Part shown: piece by piece, positions 1 to 11,102 of the stretch
Layout of the letters: each line of letters starts with the position of its first letter
Numbering within the stretch: the stretch's first letter is position 1
Translations under genes and position numbers: made by a program
The notes under the pieces: model-generated
Seen by the model: only the letters and a program-made list of their open reading frames with translations
Told to the model about the DNA's origin: nothing
Databases searched by the model: none
DNA from: Ectobius pallidus
Taxonomy: Eukaryota > Arthropoda > Insecta > Blattodea > Ectobiidae
DNA: 64,000 nucleotides
Direction of reading: 5' to 3'
NCBI GenBank assembly: GCA_964059195.1
Contig: CAXKWD010000006.1
Span: 6,812,530 to 6,876,529 of the forward strand

Positions 1-208
1 CAACTCTTGCGTGGAACTCACTGTAGAATGAATGTGCAGTCTCACAGGTCTTTTCTTATAACTGAGCAGAGGTTTAAGGCACAAGTACAATATTTCATTG
101 AGTATTTAAGAGATATGAGGAGAAGGCATAAATGTTAAAAACTCAAAATTAAAGATTTGTGCCTTACACCCTTATGGAACTAGCCCCTTCAATTGATAAA
201 CAGAATAT

Positions 209-3200
209 TTACAAATGTTTGAAAATAGCCAGGCGATTGTAGACTGATCTGTGATCAATCTTATGTCTATTAGTTTCCCTAACTGCATGATTAATGCGAA
301 TTTTCAAATATGACAATGAAATTACTTGTATCAATCTATTAACATGAGTGTCCAATGGATTTAAGTCCAATACATGAGTATTTAATGAGGGAAACAAACC
401 TAGTTCATTTGCTTCAGCTGCGACTTTGTAGGGTATGTTACTTTTCACAATTGAATTGATGCCTCTGCATAAATTCTCTCTAAAACATCTTTCACTTAAT
501 TTACATACTCTAACCACATCATTTGAAGGAATAAATAACTTCCCATTACTTTTGAAAGAAATAAATGAATATGGACATTCTGTCTGTGTAATCGCTTTTT
601 TGCAGTTGTCACACTTTAGAGAACTGACTACTTTCTTAACAACATAACCTGATATGTATTCAACAATACTGTCTGACAACAATGTTAATGTTGAATAAGA
701 TGGGCAATAATCATGATCAGAAATCTGAACTGGTGACTGAAGACATAAGGGATCATCCTCATTTTGTATAAATTGAGTGCTCTTCGCATCACGAGTACTA
801 CTTACATTAAGGATAGGTATACTATCTTGTGAAATGCAATTTCCTGTTTTTATGCATTTTAGTTCATTCCTGGTAATCAGTCGTTTGAAGGCTGATTTGA
901 ACTGCAAACATGTGGGATTAACGTTCCAACCTCCTCGTTGCCTTATGAGACCAAAAAATAGTTCTACATGATCCTGGCTTAATTTGTATGTCAGAAGGTA
1001 TTCCATTTTTTTTGTTTTTACAAACATGTCATATAAATTCTGCACAGACAATAAGCACACTTTTAGGCCCACAAATCCAACCTTCCTATTACACGTTATA
1101 ATCTTCTGTTCACATTCCTTATCAGTGTATAGAGAGTCAATGTATGCAATAGCATCACAAATGAATGAACTCCATAGATTTTCATTTTCCATTGCAAGTG
1201 GGGCTTTGAATGCTTTGCCAAACTTGCTGGATGAATTGAGTAAATCAAATATCTTGTCCATATATTTAAGGAACTTCACAGTTTCTTCACAACCTTCAAA
1301 TTCTTGTAGCTTTAACACCACATTACAGAAATCCAGTGCCTCTGCTACTGATTTACTAAGTGTCTGAACTGCAGGTCTCACACGCATTTTATGTTTATGC
1401 CAGTTGATATGTTTCGAGGTTAATTTGTTTGCCAGACACAAACCCTCGGCACTTTGTAATTCGAATAGAGATTTCACATAAGACCAGCGAATTGCACCGT
1501 CTTTGCGATAAATTATTTGTTTCTCAGCTAAACAGTTGCGTACAAGTTTGATCATATGACAGGCATCAAGTAATACAGCAACTGATGCTCCTGACAGAGA
1601 TGGGTGAAGAAAACTGGTTTTGAGATTATTTGCATCAGATAAATTAGCTCCCAAGTTGTTGGCCATACTTATATTGGAGCTGGCTCCATCAAATACAACT
1701 GCAGCTATGGTGACACCAATTTCATGCAATTTGTCGATGCAACTTGACATTAAAAATGCTCTTTCCTGACCTGAGAGTGAATCGATAAAAAAATAGCCAC
1801 AAGGGATCTTCCAGGTATCATTTACTGCTGTACACATAATTACACAGGCCATTTTTGCCGTGGGTAAACTGTCATTATTAATTTCGGTACCAACATCTAC
1901 ATAACCTATAATTTTATTTCCAGTATATTCTACATGTTCCTTCAGGCACATATCATCAATAGAGAGGCATACTATAGGAACTTGAGCCTTCTCGTTGCTT
2001 TCTCTAACTTTACATGCAATTGCATTAAAAGCTTCAGTGCACAGACCTGGTTCACAATCAATTTTCATATACCAGGAACCTTGTACTAGGCAATGAATTA
2101 TTGAACTTCAACCGTACAAACTCATATGCTTTTGGTGAGAAATAGTGCAAGGTCAATGCAAATGATCTTAACAAAGGTTCATATGCCAAGCCGTGTTTAC
2201 TTACTCTGGTTCCAGCACTCTGCGCTGCTCTGTCTAACAAGCAGCATACATCAGAAGGGAGTGAATTTTTTAATATTTCAGCATTATTTTCAAGAATGAG
2301 TTTTTCTTTCACTAACAAGTCAATAACTTCTCTGTCATATTTTAATTTTTTCTCATGCCGTCGTACCTTTTGCTGCAAAATCTTTATTTTCTTTCTTGCA
2401 CTGCAAAGCTCAACATTTTTCTCACTCAATTGGGTCATTAATTTTCTTTTCCGGGGTGTTAATGGTTCAGAGCCACCACTATTGTCACATGTACCAATAC
2501 TATTCTCACCAGAATTTACACCAACTTCAATCTTGACAGTTTCTGTTATTGTGATTTCACTGGCACACGTAGCGATATCAGGTTTTGAAGACACATGTCT
2601 CACTTTAGGTGGTTTCCGTGGGACTACATGTCGCTTCTGCAAATGCACAGGATAAGAAGGAAATACAGAGGGAACTGCTCCTTCTCTCAGCCTCCTGGTT
2701 TGGCCAGTATAGTCCATATCTTCGGGACGAAAATGTTGAGAGCACACACCTGAAGCTGTAGTCGGTTGCCAATTCTTTCTGTTGATCGCCTTTATCCATG
2801 CTTCCCGAATGTCCTTCTTCTTAGGAACTCTGAAATAAATAAATAAATATTAAATATGTTAATTATTAAACTCAAATAAATGATGCAATTAATTAGATAC
2901 GGTAGGTATTCCTGCATGCATATCATAAGGGCCTACTTATTTATTTACTATCCAAAAGTTTAACCATTTTTGTACCTAGAGGTATATTAAGGTTAGAGTT
3001 ATTTACAAACATAACATGAAGTATAACATAAGAATATTAATTATAGTGCATAAGATGGCTTATATGTTAATAATTACTTAGGGCCTACAAATATTATAAC
3101 ACATGCTTAAATTCTTAAGGAAGTATGAATAATACAAGAAATAACTATCAATGTATGCTTACAGTTATTTATAAAAACATAAAACATTCCTAGTAACTAA

Positions 3201-3505
3201 AGCGTATTATTTACAATGCAAAAAATACACATAAATTGAGGTTAAGTTTATTTGCAATTTCTAAATGCTAAAGTAATATATGACTATTTACAGTGTATGA
3301 AATAGTTAACAATATTAGGTTATGGTTATTTACAACCATATAATACATTCCTAGAAACTAAAGCATGCATAATGCATGAAATGGCTAACAATAATAATAA
3401 TAATGAAATGCCTACTTACGCATGTATTGAAACGTGTTCCTTTCCTTGTTTCTTTCTGTCGTAGTATGAAAAATTACACCCGAATACCACACAGGTATTC
3501 ACCAT
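209..3505 (-). pseudogene. P-element/THAP-type transposase gene (three exons, one frameshift)
   Basis: Transposase of the P-element/THAP9 type, which binds its DNA through a THAP zinc finger and cuts with an RNase H-like core. Exon 1 (3505-3420) starts with ATG and holds the first THAP cysteines (CVVFGC). It ends at a consensus donor GTAAGT. Exon 2 starts at 2829 after TTTCAG; the joined codon keeps frame and gives the conserved THAP proline, tryptophan and the CSQHF motif, so the finger is complete. A charged, probably coiled segment follows (about 2330-2450). The catalytic exon (about 2077-209) contains the 'GEPG'-like start, a DGASSN motif, a DACHMIKLVRN block and the C-terminal region common to this family. 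Exon 2 and the catalytic part are in different frames and meet near 2060-2085, in the expected 'LPHPST..SWY' stretch, where a few codons are missing: a small deletion with frameshift. No other stop is seen. No terminal repeats were found; the left end may lie outside the window. Confidence 0.9.
2830..3419 (-). other. Intron inside the THAP zinc-finger coding region
   Basis: GT-AG intron with donor GTAAGT at 3419-3414 and a TTTCAG acceptor ending at 2830. Removing it joins the two halves of the C2CH zinc finger in frame, which is strong support. The intron is very AT-rich and holds no other recognisable feature. Confidence 0.85.
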
Positions 3506-4176
3506 TTTAGAAAAAGTATTTATACTCCTCAGTCCAATTACATTATTAGCTAAAATGCTAAAATTCACATCGCTGTAACGCACTTGTAGCATGTACACGA
3601 TCAGCTGCTGCAGTGTAGTAATATGGCGGTCCTTGCATCACGTGGCTTCACTGCCGCCAATGGTACAGCATACACCATTGCCGATCTATCTCTATATATC
3701 TGTGTCTCTGTCCCCCGCTCGGGAACTTAAGACCCTGCCGGGAAACGCCCCCAAGCGTAGTACCAACTACCACATAAAGAGGGCATTCCCGAGCAAGAGA
3801 AAAAATCGATATATGCCGGAAGGGCAAAATAATGAAAACACTCAAAACAACGGAAGGAAGCTAGCGCAAGCAAAACAAAGAGAAATGTGTACGTAAACAG
3901 AACAAGTTACGTAAATAAAGAAACACTGAAACTAACAAGGTAAGAATAAATAGACATAGAAAATAGATGGAAAAGCTGAATAAATACAAAATAATTAACG
4001 TGCCGAGAATAAGCGGCACAGAACATAATTTAAAGGTATGTTTGAGAAAAATGGTGGCTACCAAACCCTCTGAAAAGTAACTCAAGTTTTGGAAGGCTAA
4101 AACATAAGTGAACTTGATCGTGTGTGTGTTAGTGATATACCCCTCTACAAATATCGTGTTAACATCGTGTGAAGTA
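3506..4176. other. 5' flank of the P-type element, no gene
   Basis: No coding sequence recognised. Contains an inverted repeat GCTCGGGAA / TTCCCGAGC (about 3717 and 3786) that could fold into a stem. This could include the promoter and terminal region of the P-type element, but I cannot fix its end. Confidence 0.4.
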
Positions 4177-4778
4177 CAGTGTGTCCCACGCAAGAGTTGG
4201 CCAATGACGCGGGTTCCTGCGGCGCGGCGGGCACAGCTCCAACTCCCGAGCGATCGGGTGAAATATCTACGCTAATAAAGCCGCGATCGGTGTTATGATT
4301 CAGGTTCTCACATTTACAGTTAAAATTACAATGAAAATAAACACGTACCTCATCACAAGAGATGTTGGAAATGCACTCCTCTTGCATCCACACAATACTG
4401 ACACCATTTTAGGAAATTTTCTTTCACGCGCATAAGTTCAGCTTCCGAGAAAGAGTTCATTTCTTCTGTGACAGGCCTATGTGATATTGTCTTTAGGTTC
4501 TTCTGACAGTATGTGAATATTATTTATGGAGAAACTTGAAAAATAAAGTGTAGCCTATAGGTCAACTTCCCGTACATTACAAAGGAAACGGGTGAAATAT
4601 CTACGCTAATAAAGCCCGCTAATGGTGTAATGGTTCAGGTTCTCACAAAGAAAAACACATGTGATTTATCTGGCAATACTGGCACGTGTGTCGTTGAACT
4701 GCCACGACCTTGACTCAAGTGTCGACAAAGAAGGTCAGTATTCCATCTGCTTGTGTCAAGTGTACATTTGTTGTTACA

Positions 4779-5033
4779 ATGCCACGACATAGGCCGACGT
4801 ATACAATAGAACAAAGGATATTTATGTACGATTCGTATGTGATTACATCATCTTGCAAGGACGCAAGACATCGGTTTTTAACAAAATTCCCAGGTGTACG
4901 TCCTCCAAGCAGAGAAGCCGTGCGAAAACTTGTAAGTAAACTTCGGGAAACGGGTTCGATTCTCGATAGGAAACGAGGGACCAAGCGGCGCGTACTTACT
5001 GAAGAGAAATTAGATCAAACCCCCATACATTAG
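4779..5033 (+). pseudogene. N-terminal helix-turn-helix of a mariner-type transposase, truncated
   Basis: An open frame from ATG 4779 (upstream in-frame ATG at 4710) encodes about 85 residues matching the DUF4817-type helix-turn-helix seen at the start of insect mariner-like transposases: 'YTIEQRIFMYDSYV', then a KFPGVRPPSR recognition-helix region, then 'GSILDRKR...LTEEKLD'. The conserved sequence stops where the nested element (5039-7377, target duplication AGAA) is inserted. No DDE catalytic part is found after the insertion, so this is a DNA-binding remnant only. The position just inside the left terminal repeat is normal for such a transposase. Confidence 0.8.
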
Positions 5034-5479
5034 AAGAAGAGCCAATCCATAGTGACGGGTGTGACATTTGGACAGATTTCATTACACTTATTTCTTTCTA
5101 CCTCTGAACCATATTGCAGGAATGTCATCAAAGTTTTTTGTGTTAACATACCAACCCATTGGAAGTACAAAATATGATCTAATGTTTTTTTCAAGGCTGT
5201 ATGCTTGAGCTGGAAAATATATTGTGCATGTGACGGGTGTGACCATAATTGGACAAAGGTTTTTTCTTATGTAAGTTTAATTGAAATTTCTGTGAATTGA
5301 TTAGCTTCACTATATTTGTTTTGTTTTTTCAAGTAAGAGGACTGATCAACATACTGAAATGCATAATTAGATTTTACAAAAATATTTACATAGTTATTGA
5401 AAATTTACTTTATCAGTGTGACGGGTGTGACACGTCGGATGGGACAACATCAACTTATAACCGAGACTTAAATTAAACT

Positions 5480-5752
5480 AAACTCCGTCCCTGGAGGGAC
5501 TTGGCCTACCACCCGACTGCTGCATCATCTACCATAGGCAGATGGTAGGATTGGGGGCATGTGGTCAGCATGCCGACACCCACGGCCATTAATGGTGGTT
5601 TTCATGACCGGAGACGCTACTTCTCCATCAAGTAGCTCCTCAATTTGAATCACGAGGCTGAATGTACCCCTACCTCAGAAAAATTCGAGGTGGTACTGGG
5701 GATCGAACCCGGGCCGATGGATCTGTAATCTGCAACGCTAACCACACTTTGC
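5480..5752 (-). mobile_element. tRNA-derived SINE, family 1, longest copy
   Basis: Read on the minus strand the element begins with a tRNA-like head (GTGTGGTTAGCG ... GGGTTCGATCCCC, the second being a pol III B box). It continues with an unrelated body that ends near 'AGGGACGGAGTTTAGTTT'. The body matches 10287-10426 over its last ~140 bp, and the head matches 41112-41260. It sits inside the element at 5039-7377, so it inserted later or was carried along. Boundaries are approximate because I could not identify a target duplication here. Confidence 0.8.
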
Positions 5753-5784
5753 ACCTTCTGCCTCTGTACCATTTTGCATGAATT

Positions 5785-6051
5785 TCATGAAAATTTTTTG
5801 TGATAATCCTGGGGAATCCCAGCACATGATCTCAGCATAAAAAAGAATTCCGTTGTTAGTCTTTTTTCCACTCTGTCCATATTTTTAACAGGCTTGTGTA
5901 AAGTTGTGAAGTGAAATGTTCCTCCGGTACTAGTTAGGCAGTTTTCGTTGTCCTCTACTCTAAAATCCTGGACTACTTCACAAACTTTTACTGAATTGAT
6001 GTGGATCTGGTTATTCTTGTCACCAGGACATTTTTGTTGTCTCTCATACAA
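5785..6051 (-). other. Unassigned open stretch inside the nested element
   Basis: About 88 codons open on the minus strand, beginning MYERQQKCPGDKNNQ and lacking low-complexity sequence. I do not recognise a domain. Its position between the motif arrays makes a degraded piece of the element's own protein possible, but chance openness is equally possible. Confidence 0.25.
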
Positions 6052-6247
6052 AAATAATATTGTGTAGCTATATTTAGATTGGCTGATTGTTTTTCTATCT
6101 GTTCTCCTTCATTTGTTTCCATGTAGGCCTACTCATTTCATCGGCTGTTAGAGATATTGTCTGTCTGAATTTCTTAGCAGTTCTAAGATACACAGTTACC
6201 AGTATAGAAATCAGGCACAAAATTAATTAGGCTATCATTCTCACTTC

Positions 6248-6560
6248 TTTATTGGGGTACAATGTCATGCTGCTGGTTGAGGCACTGTGCTACAAACCTG
6301 AGGGGCACAGGTTCAATTCCTGATGAGGTTTTTGAGATTTTTCAATTGGCCTAATTCTTCTGCTGGCACTATGGCCCTGAGGTCAACTCATCTTCTAACA
6401 GAAATGGGTACCAGAAGCAATTCTGGGGTAAAGGCAGCCAGTGCATAAGACTGACAACCTTACCACCTTCATGTGCTAAAAGTCTAAAATTGTTGGAGGT
6501 TGAACGTTTGAATCCTAAAAGCCTTCATGGCCTCTATAGGGATCACTAGATCTTTACCTC
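6248..6560 (+). mobile_element. tRNA-derived SINE-like repeat, family 2
   Basis: A tRNA-like head ends in GGTTCAATTCC (about 6310), a good pol III B box. It is followed by a body with the phrase 'TGCTGGCACTATGGCCCTGA' and a block near 'GGTAAAGGCAGCCAG'. This layout (tRNA-like head, unrelated body) is that of a SINE. Sequence differs from family 1. Ends not resolved. Confidence 0.55.
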
Positions 6561-7660
6561 ACTTCTTTACCACCATTAAAACATTTGTGACATTTCCACC
6601 GGTCATCCGTGTCATCCATAGCCAAAGCTGGTAGATCGTAGTTTCTTTGTCTTGCAAACTACGAAGTTCTGTTCTATGCCACGGAAGTCCAAGAAGTCCA
6701 AGAGCCATTTAAAAGATAGTAATAATGAAAACATATGATTTATTCAACATCTGCATGAAATGATCACTTTACAAAAGCTACAAAAGCCATTTTCCATAAG
6801 TGTTACACCCGTCACACAACATATGTCACACCCGTCACGCAACATGTGTCACACCCGTCACATCAAAATTAAGCCAAAATAGTAGGCATTTCAAAATTAT
6901 ATTTTAGGTGTGTCTTCTGTATTGAAATATCTTAACTTTTACCAAGTTTCCATTTTATACAATGATTACTTGGCTTTCTACCCAAACTATTACATGTTTT
7001 TTGTGACGGGTGTGACAAGGGTACCTTGAAAATTGATTTGATGAATATCTTCACTGAAACTCATCTTAAAAATTTGTTTTATGATGACAAAATCTTCACT
7101 TATTTGTGCTTTTGTGGGTGAAATTAAAAATTGCAGCAAATCTACTGATTCCATGAGTATAATGCAGTACTAGCCAACATGTTAAATTATAAATTTCAGT
7201 CAACGAAAAAAATACACATTTCAGCAGTTGTTATTATATAGATACCTTTAATTTAATAGAATTGTGAATCTATTTTAAAATTCTACAGTCTTTTACCTTT
7301 ACTTTGATATATAACATGTCTATGTCACGTAAAAAAAAGATGTAACCACCTTTGTCCACTTTCACATGGATTGGCTCAGAACTAATATCAGAAGAGAAAT
7401 TAATTCTATCTCGGAAGCTGAACTTATGCGCGTGAAAGAAAATTTCTTAAAAAGGTTCCAGTGTTGTGTGGATGCAAGAGGACATTTTCAACATCTCTTA
7501 TGATGAGGTATGTGGTTATTTTCATTGTAATTCAAACTGTAAATGTGAGAACCTGAATCATAACGCTATTAGCGGCTTCCAGCTCGCTCGGGAGTTAGAG
7601 CTGTAGTCGGCGCGACGCAGAAACCCGCATGATTGGCCAACTTTTCCGTGGGACACGCTA

Positions 7661-8095
7661 TAGAACGTTCCTTTTCTCAATATGAGCATTATTCTCGGAT
7701 AATAGCCAAGGATTTGTGATCCATATTCTGGAGATGACATTTGTTGTTCACTGCAACTCCAGTCAACATTTTACATCTGATGTTGGCGACTTTCAATATA
7801 ATTTGTTCTAGTAAGTTACGAACTTTCTGGTGTTTTTTTCTTTCTTTCTTTTTTCAGAAAATATTTTTTTTTTTTGTTTTAGCACATATTTTTTTAAATT
7901 TTAGCACATAACAAATAAATATTTTTAAGTTTGTTAGCACATACAAATCCGGGCCCTATCCATAACAGCTCAATGCACTGAATTTTTAAAGTTATTATAG
8001 TCCTTTTTACAAACAGGATGTCTTGAGCTAGTCATGGCTCCGCACTGTGCTGATCCCATTCCAACGCTACTCCAAGCCTTTTGGAACATCTTGGA
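7661..8095. other. Flank with one hAT-type terminal repeat
   Basis: No gene. AAATCCGGGCCCTA at about 7946 matches the right inverted end of the hAT MITE at 13467-14114, so a related copy probably ends here; its left end was not found. The T-rich run 7846-7945 repeats TTAGCACAT several times. Confidence 0.45.
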
Positions 8096-8099
8096 AACA

Positions 8100-8495
8100 C
8101 CCCAAATGGATAAATTAACCCATTATAAATTGTGTAGAGGTAGTTTTCACCCCCACAACCAATCTAACCCATTAAAAATTATTTTTCGACATTTAAAAAA
8201 TCCTATTGAGTGATATCAACTATCTAGCATGATTTGCACCCCCAAAGGGGTTAATTTTATGAAGGGGTGGTATTTCAAGGTCAACAAAGTTTTTTCCACA
8301 AATGTACAAGATAGGCCATTATAAAACGTCTAGAGGGCAGTTTTCACTCCCACAACCAATCTAACCCATTAAAAATTACTTTTCGGCATTTAAAAAATCC
8401 TATTGAGTGATAACAATCTGGCATGATTTACACCCCCAAAGGGGTTAACTTTTTGGAGGGGTAGTTTTTCAAGGTCACACAAGTTTTTCCACAAA
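8100..8495. repeat. Tandem duplication, two units of about 196 bp
   Basis: Two successive units share blocks such as CACAACCAATCTAACCCATT (copies starting near 8155 and 8352) and CCCCCAAAGGGGTTAA (near 8239 and 8433), a spacing of 194-197 bp. A third unit seems to begin at both edges ('ACAAATGGAC'). No coding content. Confidence 0.8.
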
Positions 8496-9593
8496 TGGAC
8501 ATAATATAATCTCTCAAATACTTCACCTTCATTCTTTAACCAAGAGGCATTAGGCTACTCGTTAAACATCTCAGAAATAAGTTGGCAAAGTAATATTAGC
8601 CACTGGTTTGTTAAAAACATTCGGCCCTGGTTTAGGACTTCTAAACACACTACTGTCAAACCCAAAAATGCACAAAGTGTTATGGAAACCAAAAATATAT
8701 GTAAAAAAACAATGCACAAACTTACCTGTAATTCAACCTTCTTATCACCTATTCATTTACAGCTGATAATTCTCACTTTTGCTGCAGTCATCTGCACCAG
8801 GAACTCTTCTTTCGGATTTATATTAAGGTCAAGAGCCCCCCTTGATTATGTCTAGGGCAAGGCAATTAGTGATCATAAAACAGTGAAAAAATTCAAAATA
8901 AAAAATGCATTTATGACCTAAAAATAATGAAAAAATGTCACGAAATTAAAAAAAAACATAGGTTTTTAAGTAATGAATTACTAAGAGCAATTTAATGGAT
9001 GGCAGTGTGTTATATATGAATTTACAATATAAAACACTTATTTTGTTACTAAAGAAATAAGTTTATACTACCTGGACATCCCTAGCGAAAAAAAAATTCT
9101 GTACTAGCATGTCCATCAAATTGCCCCTAGAAAATATCTGCCATTTAAAAAGAAAGAAAAATATCTTTATTGTGCAAGACAAACTGCTATGGTGTTTACA
9201 ATACACCTGAATTAAAATTAACTATGAACACTTGGTGGAGATTCTCAAATAAAAACGATTGTCTGTTGTCTGAAAGTAACAATTTGAACATGGAAATGCT
9301 CTTTATTCCCATTGAAACATGACCTAAAATGCCGAAAATGACCTTAAAATTTCCAAAAATGACCTATCTCTTAAAAAATACGAAAAATGCAAAAACAAAT
9401 AGCCTTTATTTAATCAATTATTTCATGAAACACATTTATATCTTCATATGAAGAAGATGCAAAATCATCAAATGCCTTGCCCTATTTATGCCCTACTTAC
9501 AATCTAACGAGCCCACCCAGAGGTTAATAAAGGAAGGAGACCCCAGGATGTTCCAGACACATCTAGACTTATAACAATTATAGCTCTGGATGG
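8496..9593. other. AT-rich stretch without recognised gene
   Basis: Nothing coding recognised. Phrases such as AAAATGACCTA recur around 9310-9370, similar to the interior of the hAT MITE at 13467-14114, so this may be degraded hAT-derived sequence. Confidence 0.35.
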
Positions 9594-9706
9594 CCTGTAT
9601 ATATATGTAAACATATATATATATATATATATATATATCTGTATATATATGTAAACATATATATATCTGTATACATATGTAAACATATATATCTGTATAT
9701 ATATTT
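9594..9706. repeat. (TA)n microsatellite with higher-order units
   Basis: Long (TA)n interrupted regularly by 'CTGTATATATATGTAAACA' type blocks, which recur about four times. A simple repeat with a 35-45-bp superstructure; apparent open frames here are repeat artefacts. Confidence 0.9.
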
Positions 9707-10083
9707 AATTTAATTCAATTTACAGTCGTTGAGTGTAAACTACACTATAGACATTGTCAGTTCTTAATACAATAATATTTACACAATAAATTAAATATCT
9801 TGGTTCAACTAGATGATTGAAACTAGGGGCCCCAGAAATATAAAACGAAGAGGAAATGCTAATATTAGTTACAATTCACAATACAGAAGAACAATTTCGT
9901 ATCTTATGAATTAATAGTCAAATAAAATATAAAAGCTCTCTGAAATGAGATAAAAGGGGGAAATGAATTCAAGCACAGAATAAACGGAGAAAAGTTAAAA
10001 ACCCAAGATCAAGGGAAGCATGGCTGGGACAGGGGATGCTACATGAAAACTAACCTAAAAGGGAACAAATATTTACTTTCTGA
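9707..10083. other. No recognised feature
   Basis: AT-rich sequence with short A runs. I see no gene or repeat end. Confidence 0.3.
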
Positions 10084-10091
10084 CACAGAAA

Positions 10092-10965
10092 CAGTGACGG
10101 CTCGTGCATAGGCACTGTGGAACTGCAGTACCCCCTATTTCCACTTGATATTATCGATAACATTTTCTCTTTAATTCTTTCTTTATAATTGTACAAGATA
10201 TAATCCTTAATCTTAATGTCAGTAGCCATCCCCCAGTTTATTAAAAAGAGAAAAGAAAATCTTTGTATGGAACTAAGCGCTTCACACCGGTCACGGAAAT
10301 CACCATTAATGGTCGTGGGTGTCCGCATGCTGACCGCATGTCCCCCAAACCTGCCATCTGCCTATGGTAGATGATGCAGAGGTCAGATGGTAGGCAAAGT
10401 CCCTTCAGGGATGTAGTGCCATGGAGAAGCGCTTCACAGTTCCAGCAGCGTGGTGTTTAACTGTTGTGCACATGCCCACATAGGAAGCTGCACGCTGCGG
10501 CTGCGAGGGAGAGAGAGCACTGTCGCTTCCACAGTGCCAACTGCGGTGTAGTGGTGGAAGGTAGTTTTATTATGTTTTTTTCCCTCCGCGTGTGGCGTGC
10601 TTAAAATATATGTACCATATTTTTTAATGTGATAAAGAGTAGAATGAGATTATTATCTTCTTTCCAGCTAATCTGATTTTTTTTTTTTGGTTCTTTTATT
10701 TAACAGATTAAGGATAAAAGTGTTGATCTTTTCGCGGAAATTAAAACAAGAAGAATGGGTTCCATTTTAAACGAATAGAACAAACTTGAACTGCAACAAT
10801 TTATATTAAAGTAAAAAAAATGATTTTGTTCTTTTAGGATTTTATCAAGTTTCTGAATAAATTTTCTTTTTAAATATCTATGCTTTCTTTTACACAATTT
10901 CAAAACAAAGGCTAAACATTTTCTGGAGCAGTACCTCCACTAATTTTAGCTACGAGCCGCCACTG
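10092..10965. mobile_element. Non-autonomous hAT element, 8-bp target duplication
   Basis: Ends CAGTGACGGCTCGT and ACGAGCCGCCACTG form the hAT-type inverted repeat CAGTGRCGGCTCGT. Flanks are CACAGAAA (10084-10091) and CACAAAAA (10966-10973), an 8-bp duplication with one change, the hAT length. No transposase is left. The interior carries a SINE copy at 10287-10426. The same terminal sequence closes the hAT pseudogene at 22570, so both belong to one family. Confidence 0.85.
10287..10426 (+). mobile_element. SINE family 1, 5'-truncated copy with 12-bp target duplication
   Basis: Matches the 3' ~140 bp of the copy at 5480-5752. Flanked by a perfect direct repeat AAGCGCTTCACA (10275-10286 and 10427-10438), the signature of LINE-assisted insertion. 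Lies inside the hAT element, so it is younger than that insertion. Confidence 0.88.
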
Positions 10966-11102
10966 CACAAAAAAAACTATACAAATAAGAAAGAATGAAT
11001 TTCCTTACCTCATTTCAGGAGCAAAAATAACATTAAGTTAATCTCCATGAGGAGAGAAGTGTTGGCTACCAGCTTCAGAGATGGGGTGTAACTTTCCTCT
11101 TA

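Larger units (their letters stand above)
5039..7377. mobile_element. Nested DNA element with 12-bp inverted ends, 4-bp target duplication and a TGTGAC-motif array
   Basis: Ends are GAGCCAATCCAT (5039-5050) and its exact reverse complement (7366-7377), flanked by a direct duplication AGAA (5035-5038, 7378-7381). The 14-bp motif GTGACGGGTGTGAC occurs in direct orientation at 5052, 5230 and 5418. It occurs inverted at 6802 (one mismatch), 6825 and 6848, and again direct at 7003. This subterminal array is what transposase binding sites look like. No transposase is recognised; a minus-strand open stretch of about 88 codons (5785-6051) may be a remnant of unknown type. Four-bp duplications are made by Sola and Ginger elements among others; I cannot assign the superfamily. 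Confidence 0.75.
4177..7660 (+). mobile_element. Tc1/mariner-like element with long terminal inverted repeats
   Basis: Flanked by TA on both sides (4175-4176 and 7661-7662), the target of the Tc1/mariner (IS630) group. The left end reads CAGTGTGTCCCACG; the right end in reverse reads TAGCGTGTCCCACGG. The inverted similarity extends over almost 300 bp (4177-4475 against 7384-7660), including the shared blocks TTGGCCAAT, 'GGTTCTCACATTTACAGTT' and 'AAGTTCAGCTTCCGAGA'. A subterminal block of about 60 bp (about 4254-4313) is partly repeated in direct orientation at about 4589-4650. Inside lie a truncated transposase and a second element at 5039-7377. Because transposase sequence stops at the nested insertion and does not resume, the copy has lost most of its coding region. 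Confidence 0.85.

Noticed and set aside
435..1367. Plus-strand ORFs opposite the P-type transposase
   Set aside because: Antisense shadows of the long minus-strand coding region, with no domain.
3650..3900. Host gene promoter upstream of the P-type gene
   Set aside because: No supporting motif beyond a short inverted repeat; the region may be the element's own end.
5700..5752. Possible tRNA gene on the minus strand
   Set aside because: It has a B box but no complete cloverleaf and continues into the SINE body; it is the SINE head.
9504..9686. Tyr/Ile-rich ORF
   Set aside because: Produced by the (TA)n microsatellite.
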